Shown: piece after piece, positions 1 to 4,736 of the stretch
Layout of the letters: every line of letters starts with the position of its first letter
How positions within the stretch are numbered: the stretch's first letter is position 1
Source: Polyangiaceae bacterium
GTDB lineage: Bacteria; Myxococcota_A; Polyangia; Polyangiales; Polyangiaceae
Direction of reading: 5' to 3'
Length of the DNA: 6,812 nt
Assembly: GCA_022447485.1 (NCBI GenBank)
Contig: JAKVCH010000158.1
Location: 1 to 6,812 of the forward strand
Notes under the pieces: model-generated
What the model was told of the DNA's origin: nothing
The model's input: the letters and a program-made list of their open reading frames with translations, nothing else
Database searches by the model: none
Program-made: the position numbers and the translations under genes

Positions 1-2
1 AT

Positions 3-167
3 GAAGAATTGAATCGAAAGACGGCACTGAAACTAGATGATGACGGCTCGCCAGCAGAGCAGCAGAGCAGCAGAGCAGCAGAGCAGCAGAGCAGCAGAGC
101 AGCAGAGCAGCAGAGGCCATATCAAGCAGGAGAAATTGGTCGCAAACACGACATCGGCGGAGGGTAA
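3..167 (+). CDS. Possible C-terminal end of a gene entering from the left
   Basis: A plus-strand frame is open from the left edge to a TAA at 165-167, giving about 54 residues. It begins EELNRKTALKLDDDGSP, a charged hydrophilic stretch that reads like ordinary protein, then runs through the 8-bp repeat as an octapeptide, roughly AEQQSSRA repeated, and ends in GRKHDIGGG. The other two plus frames meet a stop within the first 12 bases. No domain is recognisable and the start lies outside the window. The tail would be a low-complexity Gln/Ser/Ala/Arg extension. The opposite strand also has an open frame through the repeat (a Leu/Cys/Ala-rich peptide from an ATG at 118-120), but it lacks a ribosome binding site and looks less protein-like. 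The call rests only on openness and composition over a short stretch, so it is uncertain. Confidence 0.4.
   Translation, partial: EELNRKTALKLDDDGSPAEQQSSRAAEQQSSRAAEQQRPYQAGEIGRKHDIGGG
52..115. repeat. 8-bp tandem repeat, AGCAGAGC, about eight copies
   Basis: The unit AGCAGAGC is repeated seven times exactly from 53 to 108, with a further partial copy to 115 and one matching base at 52, so a perfect 8-bp period spans 64 bases. Eight is not a multiple of three: three units make one 24-base, eight-codon cycle if the region is translated. Perfect copies suggest recent expansion by slippage. It lies in the putative gene tail ending at 167, where gain or loss of one or two units would change the reading frame. 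Confidence 0.95.
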
Positions 168-236
168 CATGGCTGCACGAATGCGCAATCAATGGAAATG
201 AGGCGATAGGGTAGAAGTTTCTCTTCTGGCGGTGAC

Positions 237-270
237 TTTCCTGACCGTTTTTATTCGGCCACTCAGGAAA
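237..270. terminator. Hairpin between convergent genes, possible bidirectional terminator
   Basis: TTTCCTGA (237-244) and TCAGGAAA (263-270) are perfect inverted repeats separated by 18 bases, and an inner CCG/CGG pair could lengthen the stem with a bulge. The hairpin sits between the stop at 165-167 of the putative left gene and the stop at 342-344 of the minus-strand gene, where a shared terminator would be expected. Neither strand has a proper T-run after the stem, so it is not a textbook intrinsic terminator. The rest of 168-341 shows nothing recognisable. Confidence 0.3.
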
Positions 271-341
271 ACACCTTCAGAGAAAACCAAGAGCTAAAAA
301 GTCCAGAGCAAGAGCCCAAGCGAGTTGGAGATAATCATTCA

Positions 342-2336
342 CTAGGGAGCATCAACCCGAACATAGGATTGACCGTCAAATTGGTAGTGACGTTCCCTCG
401 TGGATCCCCAGGGCAAGAGCAGCGGCTCGAGTCCGCCGGCGGCCGTCCGGTCTTCCGGGAAAGGATAGCTCCTTTTTTTCCAGCCAATAGCCCGCCAAGG
501 AGCAAGAGTAATCTGCACTCCTCTCGGAGATGGTTCAAGCTTCACGAGACCGATCACTCGTTGGTTATCCAATTCGCGCATGGTCTCGGCCGCAAATATT
601 CTCCTCAGAGTCGTGCCGAATACCTTGTAGATAAAGAGCGCCTGACGCTGTACGAGCTGTCCTCCAAGAGCTTCACTTGCTTGGGTCTTCAGCCGTGCAT
701 GAACAATCATTTCCGCTTTGCCATCGCCGGTGATGTCGCGAGCTGTGACGGCAAGCAAGTCATCTTCCGTATCGACGCCGATGCGAAGGAACGTATAACT
801 TCTCCCATCAAGAAACTCTTTACCAAAGACAACGAGATCACGGCCGATCACCAAAACCCTTTCGTTGCTTGCACTGCCGGCTACGTCTGTGACGAAGTCG
901 AAGCGGGCTGGTTGAGCGTCAGCCTTTTGATCATTGCGATAGAGTGCTTCTACCTGTTGCTGTAGCTCCGCTGGGTTCGGGGGCCGGGGTAGGGGCGGAG
1001 TAGCGACTTGGGGCACGGCAGTCGACTTCGACTGGAGAACGGGTTTGCCTTGGACACGGTGTATTTCGACAAACGTGCCCTGTCGCCATGCATAAGAAAC
1101 CTCCTGGGTTCGTTGCCAGGGGCGAAGGGCATCGATAATTCCGCCGCCGAGAGCCGGCGGAGGCTGGGTGGTCTCCTCAAAACCTTGATATGCATCTTGA
1201 GAGATAGTGATTTGGGCCTTTGCTCCCTGACCGCTGATTTGAACGTTATTTTTGATCAGCCGGTCATCAAGCACAATCTTGACCTCATGAGCAAAGACTT
1301 GCTGAGGCACTCCGTCGTCGTTTAGTTGTAGTACCTGAAAATACTCCCGGTAATTCGCTTCGGTGCCGACCTGTTTGCTCAGAATAATCTCAGGTCGCCG
1401 ATCGCCCGTTAAATCGAGGAGCTTGAGTTGGGGGACTTGCTGGGCGCTCATGACCTCAAGGCGGCTGTAGTAAAACTTTTTTCCCTCAAGATAGCCGGAG
1501 CCGACAATGGTGAGGTATCGTTCGTAGAGGGCAACTTTTTCCAGAGAGCCGTCACCGGTGAGATCTCCATAGGCTTCCCGATCCGGTCGTGGGTTTAAGC
1601 CTTTTCTTTCAATCAGAGTTTGCATCAAACCACTTTCCCCGCCGAAGGTCAGGAGCGGTAAGTGCTTTTTGCGTCCTGTGGAGGTGGCAGAGCGGTGGCT
1701 TATTTTTCCAAACCTTTCTGCATCCAGATAGAGGATGCGAGCTTGCAGGCCTACCCGCAGCCGGCGACTACGGGGTAGCTCCGTCCAAGGGATACGTGCC
1801 TCCAAGATATAGCCTTTTTTCCAAGGGCCAGTTCCGCGCTTTTCGACGACCTGCGCTGTCCTCAAATTTTTCCTATTGAGTTTGGCGAGGCCAGAGTGTT
1901 GGCCAGGTTGGCCTGGGTAGAGGTCGATGATGTTTAGCTGGCTGCCTTGACCGTTGGCCGCAGGATAGCGCAGTTCGATTTGGTAGTGGTCTTCTTGACG
2001 TCCTGCTGATTTCGTTCTGATCAGCTGTGGGTCTTGGGTCCGTGCTGCGAAGTAAAGAGCCTTCTCGTCGAAGCCGACCATAATCTCGGTTTGCCTTGGG
2101 CGTCCTTGGAGCGTTTTATCGAGCTTCGCGAAGCCTCGGGGCCATTCGCGAAGCTGACCATCCACCTTGATTTTTACGGAGCGAAAGTCCTCGGCGATCA
2201 GATATTGACTGGCGTCTTCTGCTTTTACCGGGGCAACGCTCATGAGAAGAGCCAGCGCTGGAAGCAGTGTCGCTGGAATCAGATAGGATCCCAGTGTCGC
2301 TGGAGCGAATAATTTGCGGGAGAACCGAGGTAGCAT
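342..2336 (-). CDS. Exported CBM9-like / VCBS-like repeat protein
   Basis: This is a secreted or periplasmic protein of 664 residues and unknown function. The start at 2336 is chosen because it puts a clear signal peptide at the N terminus: basic MLPRFSRK, a hydrophobic stretch to about residue 34, and an APVKA cleavage site before Glu40. AAGG lies 8 bases upstream. The longer open frame to 2477 would bury the signal peptide and overlap guaB. Residues about 52-230 look like a CBM9/DOMON-type beta-sandwich: VDGQLREWP at 58-66, then alternating beta segments such as ALYFAART and YILEARIPW. Residues 250-430 and 478-664 are two related halves. The first carries DLTGDGSLE (258-266) and DLTGDRRPE (308-316), the second a degenerate DVAGSASNE and then DITGDGKAE (534-542). 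Such Asp/Gly motifs are typical of VCBS/FG-GAP calcium-binding repeats. A Pro-rich linker (about 440-455) separates the halves. Sugar binding is possible from the CBM9 resemblance, but no catalytic site is seen. It is transcribed divergently from guaB. Confidence 0.85.
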   Translation of the reverse strand: MLPRFSRKLFAPATLGSYLIPATLLPALALLMSVAPVKAEDASQYLIAEDFRSVKIKVDGQLREWPRGFAKLDKTLQGRPRQTEIMVGFDEKALYFAARTQDPQLIRTKSAGRQEDHYQIELRYPAANGQGSQLNIIDLYPGQPGQHSGLAKLNRKNLRTAQVVEKRGTGPWKKGYILEARIPWTELPRSRRLRVGLQARILYLDAERFGKISHRSATSTGRKKHLPLLTFGGESGLMQTLIERKGLNPRPDREAYGDLTGDGSLEKVALYERYLTIVGSGYLEGKKFYYSRLEVMSAQQVPQLKLLDLTGDRRPEIILSKQVGTEANYREYFQVLQLNDDGVPQQVFAHEVKIVLDDRLIKNNVQISGQGAKAQITISQDAYQGFEETTQPPPALGGGIIDALRPWQRTQEVSYAWRQGTFVEIHRVQGKPVLQSKSTAVPQVATPPLPRPPNPAELQQQVEALYRNDQKADAQPARFDFVTDVAGSASNERVLVIGRDLVVFGKEFLDGRSYTFLRIGVDTEDDLLAVTARDITGDGKAEMIVHARLKTQASEALGGQLVQRQALFIYKVFGTTLRRIFAAETMRELDNQRVIGLVKLEPSPRGVQITLAPWRAIGWKKRSYPFPEDRTAAGGLEPLLLPWGSTRERHYQFDGQSYVRVDAP

Positions 2337-2364
2337 GGGGCGGACCTTAGCAAGAAATAGAAAG

Positions 2365-2370
2365 ATTTTA
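2365..2370 (-). promoter_or_regulatory. Candidate -10 box for the minus-strand exported protein gene
   Basis: On the minus strand TAAAAT (five of six matches to TATAAT) lies about 29 bases upstream of the ATG at 2336, which would give a leader of roughly 20 bases containing the AAGG ribosome binding site. No good -35 hexamer is found at 16-18 bases; the best is TTCCTC. The box is in an AT-rich patch, so a chance match is possible. Confidence 0.3.
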
Positions 2371-2412
2371 TTGGAATTGGGCGTTCGAGGAACGGTCTTG
2401 CTTTCTTCTTCG

Positions 2413-2429
2413 AAAGATCGACGATCTTT
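2413..2429. promoter_or_regulatory. 17-bp perfect palindrome, candidate operator
   Basis: AAAGATCG-A-CGATCTTT is an exact dyad with 8-bp arms and a single central base. It lies between the two divergent genes and ends three bases before the TTGACC box proposed for guaB, a usual position for a dimeric repressor or activator site. It has no following T-run and so is unlikely to be a terminator. The regulator is not identified and I do not recognise the site as a known purine-regulon box. Confidence 0.45.
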
Positions 2430-2431
2430 GG

Positions 2432-2460
2432 TTGACCAGCCGCGTTTGGCGCAGTATTTC
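2432..2460 (+). promoter_or_regulatory. Candidate guaB promoter
   Basis: TTGACC (2432-2437, five of six matches to the sigma-70 -35 box) is followed after 17 bases by TATTTC (2455-2460, three of six matches to the -10 box). The spacing is ideal and the -10 is weak. Transcription would begin about six bases later, at or next to the guaB ATG at 2466, leaving little or no leader. This agrees with the lack of a Shine-Dalgarno sequence before guaB but is unproven. Confidence 0.4.
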
Positions 2461-2465
2461 CAGCC

Positions 2466-3917
2466 ATGCTTCACCAAGGTCTCCGTGAGTGTCTCACTTT
2501 TGATGATGTCCTGCTCGTTCCTGCGCGGAGCGACGTTCTGCCGAATGAGGTAGAAACAACTTCTCGATTAACCCGAGGTATCACCCTGCGCACGCCTCTC
2601 GTGAGTGCCGCTATGGATAGCGTCACCGAGTCAAAGATGGCGATAACAATGGCGCGTGAGGGCGGGCTGGGGATTCTGCATAAAAATCTGCCGATCGAAT
2701 ATCAGGCAAGTGAGGTCGCCGCCGTCAAGAGGGCCGAGACAGGTGTGATTCTCGACCCTGTCACCGTTGCTCCGGACCAACCATTGAGAGAAGTTTTGGC
2801 GGTGATGCGCCAGAATAATATTTCTGGTGTGCCGGTTGTGCGCGGAAGCCGTCCTGTTGGCATCCTTACTTCTCGAGATATTCGATTCGAGAATAACCTC
2901 GACCAGCCGGTGAATGCCTTGATGACTCAAGATCTTGTTAGCGTCTCGCCGGAATGCGGAACAGACGAGGCCCGAGCCCTGCTTCACAAGCATCGAATTG
3001 AAAAGCTTTTGGTCGTTGATGATGGCAAATTAGTCGGCTTGATCACTATCAAAGACTTGATGCAAGCAGAGAGAAACCCTCATTCAAGTAAAGACGCTCG
3101 TGGGCGCCTTCTCGTGGGTGCCGCTGTTGGTCCTGGCAAGGATCGAGACGAGCGAGCTGCTGCCCTCGTCGAAGCCGGAGTTGATGTGATCTGCGTGGAT
3201 ACAGCTCATGGACATCACGTTGGTGTTTCGAATGCTGTGAAAGCATTGAGGAAGCAATTCCCTTCATTGCAGATTATTGCCGGCAACGTGGCCACAGCGG
3301 CAGCAACTCGTGAGTTAATTGAGGCAGGGGTGGATGCTGTGAAGGTTGGTATTGGCCCCGGCTCTATCTGTACAACGCGTGTTGTTGCAGGCATTGGCGT
3401 TCCGCAAATTACCGCAATTGCAGATTGTTCCGCCGAAGCGGATAAGCATGATGTCCCGATCATCGGCGATGGCGGAATTAAATATTCGGGAGATGTCGCG
3501 AAAGCAATCGCGGCGGGTGCTAGTTGCGTGATGATGGGCTCAATGTTCGCGGGAACAGACGAGGCTCCTGGTGAAATTGTCTTGTATCAAGGGCGAAGCT
3601 ACAAAGCTTATCGAGGTATGGGGTCGATTGGTGCCATGCGCAAGGGAAGTAAAGATCGCTACGGTCAGGCTGGTACAGCTGACGAAAAATTAGTTCCTGA
3701 AGGAATTGAGGGTCGCGTCCCTCATCGTGGTCCAGTTGGTAAGATCATCTCTCAGACCATCGGCGGCTTACGAGCCTCAATGGGATATACCGGTTCGCCA
3801 ACAATTGAGGCGATGCGAAAGAATGCTGAATTCATTCGTATGTCAGGGAACGGACTTCGCGAGAGCCATGTTCATGATGTCATTATTACAGAAGAAGCAC
3901 CGAACTATCACGGTTAG
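2466..3917 (+). CDS. guaB: Inosine-5'-monophosphate dehydrogenase
   Basis: This cytoplasmic enzyme oxidises IMP to XMP with NAD+, the first committed step from IMP to GMP/GTP. The 483 residues match the family's usual length of about 485-490. The N terminus has the family signature LTFDDVLLVPA (10-20), and SAAMDSVTE (47-55) and GGLGILHKN (66-74) follow. A CBS domain pair is inserted at about 95-200 (GILTSRDIRF closes the first, GLITIKDLMQ the second), the Bateman module that in this family senses adenine or guanine nucleotides. The TIM barrel then resumes, with DTAHGH (245-250) at the NAD site, GIGPGSICTTR (295-305) with catalytic Cys302, DGGIKYSGD (335-343) for IMP phosphate binding, and the mobile flap with Arg398-Tyr399 before EGIEGRV. 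All key residues are present, so it should be active. The ATG at 2466 is the only start that keeps the conserved N terminus, and it has no clear ribosome binding site. No guaA follows; a terminator lies about 110 bases downstream. Confidence 0.98.
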   Translation: MLHQGLRECLTFDDVLLVPARSDVLPNEVETTSRLTRGITLRTPLVSAAMDSVTESKMAITMAREGGLGILHKNLPIEYQASEVAAVKRAETGVILDPVTVAPDQPLREVLAVMRQNNISGVPVVRGSRPVGILTSRDIRFENNLDQPVNALMTQDLVSVSPECGTDEARALLHKHRIEKLLVVDDGKLVGLITIKDLMQAERNPHSSKDARGRLLVGAAVGPGKDRDERAAALVEAGVDVICVDTAHGHHVGVSNAVKALRKQFPSLQIIAGNVATAAATRELIEAGVDAVKVGIGPGSICTTRVVAGIGVPQITAIADCSAEADKHDVPIIGDGGIKYSGDVAKAIAAGASCVMMGSMFAGTDEAPGEIVLYQGRSYKAYRGMGSIGAMRKGSKDRYGQAGTADEKLVPEGIEGRVPHRGPVGKIISQTIGGLRASMGYTGSPTIEAMRKNAEFIRMSGNGLRESHVHDVIITEEAPNYHG

Positions 3918-3976
3918 TCAGAAAGCTTTTCTTGCTTTGATTAGCCTTTAATTATCGAGCCTTTTCAAAGAAGATT

Positions 3977-4023
3977 AGTTTTGCTCATGACAATGATGGA
4001 GTTTTGCTCATGACAATGATGGA
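3977..4023. repeat. Exact 23-bp tandem duplication after guaB
   Basis: The 23 bases at 3977-3999, starting AGTTTTGCTCATGACAATG, are repeated exactly at 4000-4022, and the identity runs one base further. The pair lies in the guaB 3' untranslated stretch, about 60 bases after the stop and immediately before the terminator hairpin. Perfect identity suggests a recent duplication. No protein or known RNA element is evident in it. Confidence 0.9.
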
Positions 4024-4059
4024 AGAGCCCTTCGGTTGAGTGACGGCCGAGGGGTTTTT
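4023..4059 (+). terminator. Intrinsic terminator of guaB
   Basis: CCCTTCGG (4028-4035) pairs with CCGAGGGG (4047-4054), with one G-T wobble and an 11-base loop. TTTTT follows at 4055-4059, and purines at 4023-4027 can pair with the T-run to extend the stem. This is a standard Rho-independent terminator on the plus strand and indicates that guaB is not cotranscribed with the lipoprotein gene. Confidence 0.75.
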
Positions 4060-4396
4060 CGCATTCGGTCTGGGCGGTTTTTGGGGAGAGATTTTGGCCT
4101 GAGAAGCAGGGCTTGCGGATGGGCCGGCCAGTCGGTTTTGGTGCAGATTTGAACAGAAGACCGGAATCTCGGTTTGTAAAGAGTCTTTTCTTTTTACGCA
4201 CAGTGAAAGAGTGTTGGAGTGCGGTTTTCGTTTAGATAAGAAGAGGCTTTTCCCATGTTTCTCGTGCGAAGAGTGTTTTCCAGCTTTGTGCAAAAAGACG
4301 AAAAGATCCCGAAATAATTGGTCAAATTGCAAGTTTATGCGATGGTAACCGCTGGTTTGGCTGGGAACGAATTCAGAAATTTGATTCATCAGACCT

Positions 4397-4425
4397 CGCA
4401 TTCAATGCAGTTCACGTTGAATGCG
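4397..4425. repeat. 9-bp perfect inverted repeat
   Basis: CGCATTCAA (4397-4405) and TTGAATGCG (4417-4425) are exact inverted repeats with an 11-base spacer. A smaller dyad, GCATT-C-AATGC, is nested in the left arm (4398-4408). No T-run follows, so an operator or RNA stem is more likely than a terminator. A chance dyad cannot be excluded. Confidence 0.6.
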
Positions 4426-4459
4426 GCTGGTTTGCATCAGGGGTATCTGTCCTCTGACA

Positions 4460-4473
4460 TTGAGCGCGCTCAA
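4460..4473. repeat. 14-bp perfect palindrome
   Basis: TTGAGCGCGCTCAA is an exact palindrome with no spacer, about 35 bases after the inverted repeat at 4397-4425. It lies in non-coding sequence about 265 bases upstream of the lipoprotein start. It could be a protein-binding site, but no regulator is suggested by the neighbours. Confidence 0.6.
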
Positions 4474-4624
4474 CCCACAGCCTGCCACAAATTAGACGCC
4501 CGACTGGGCCTGAATGCCAGTTATTCGGCCCAGGTGCTCATAATTCTGTTAGCTTTCCTCCTAGATTCTTTGGACAGGCACTGCAAACGGCGCGTGATGT
4601 GTCGGGAGGAATTGCAGAACTGTC

Positions 4625-4696
4625 CGCTGGTCGCCTTAACTCAGCTTGCCGCCTTATCCTAGCTTGCCGCCTTATCCTAGCTTGCCGCCCTATCTC
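4625..4696. repeat. 18-bp tandem repeat, four units
   Basis: The unit AGCTTGCCGCCTTATCCT occurs exactly at 4643-4660 and 4661-4678, with three differences at 4679-4696 and as a degenerate copy (12 of 18 matches) at 4625-4642. The array ends about 40 bases before the lipoprotein start, so it lies in that gene's promoter or leader. The period equals six codons and the lipoprotein's reading frame runs through the array without a stop (from 4464), but the position of the signal peptide argues that translation begins after it. Confidence 0.9.
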
Positions 4697-4736
4697 AGCT
4701 TTTCGTTTTAAACGATGCCTCGGCTCTTCGACCCTG

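Larger units (their letters stand above)
4060..4736. other. Gene-poor intergenic stretch of about 680 bases
   Basis: No convincing gene is seen between the guaB terminator and the lipoprotein gene. The open frames present (plus 4318-4662, minus 3985-4401) have no ribosome binding site, no domain-like pattern and no clear match in memory. The stretch holds an inverted repeat at 4397-4425, a palindrome at 4460-4473, an imperfect hairpin at 4176-4197 and an 18-bp tandem array at 4625-4696. It could hold a regulatory leader, a small RNA or decayed sequence; nothing in it decides between these. Confidence 0.6.

Noticed and set aside
52..115. CRISPR array
   Set aside because: The units are 8 bp and contiguous with no spacers.
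369..965. 198-codon open frame on the plus strand
   Set aside because: It lies wholly antisense to the exported protein gene, which has clear protein-like features; the plus-strand product shows no recognisable domain.
2337..2477. 47-residue N-terminal extension of the exported minus-strand protein, starting at 2477
   Set aside because: It would place the signal peptide inside the protein and overlap the guaB start and promoter region; the ATG at 2336 has an AAGG ribosome binding site and an immediate signal peptide.
4122..4129. GGCCGGCC palindrome
   Set aside because: An isolated 8-bp restriction-type palindrome in GC-rich sequence is expected by chance and has no supporting context.
4176..4197. 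GTAAAGAG/CTTTTTAC hairpin as a second terminator
   Set aside because: The stem is A/T-rich with a wobble pair and no T-run follows it, so it would be weak; it is noted only as part of the gap.
3985..4401. 138-codon minus-strand open frame over the guaB terminator
   Set aside because: It reads through the terminator hairpin and the 23-bp repeat, with low-complexity Ser/Lys/Pro-rich product and no ribosome binding site.
4318..4662. 114-codon plus-strand open frame in the gap after guaB
   Set aside because: No ribosome binding site, no recognisable pattern, and its end lies in the 18-bp repeat; the region contains dyads more typical of non-coding sequence.
4599..4736. Upstream extension of the lipoprotein from a GTG at 4599
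   Set aside because: The frame is open, but this start would put the lipobox about 75 residues in, too far for a signal peptide; starts at 4737 or 4743 fit.
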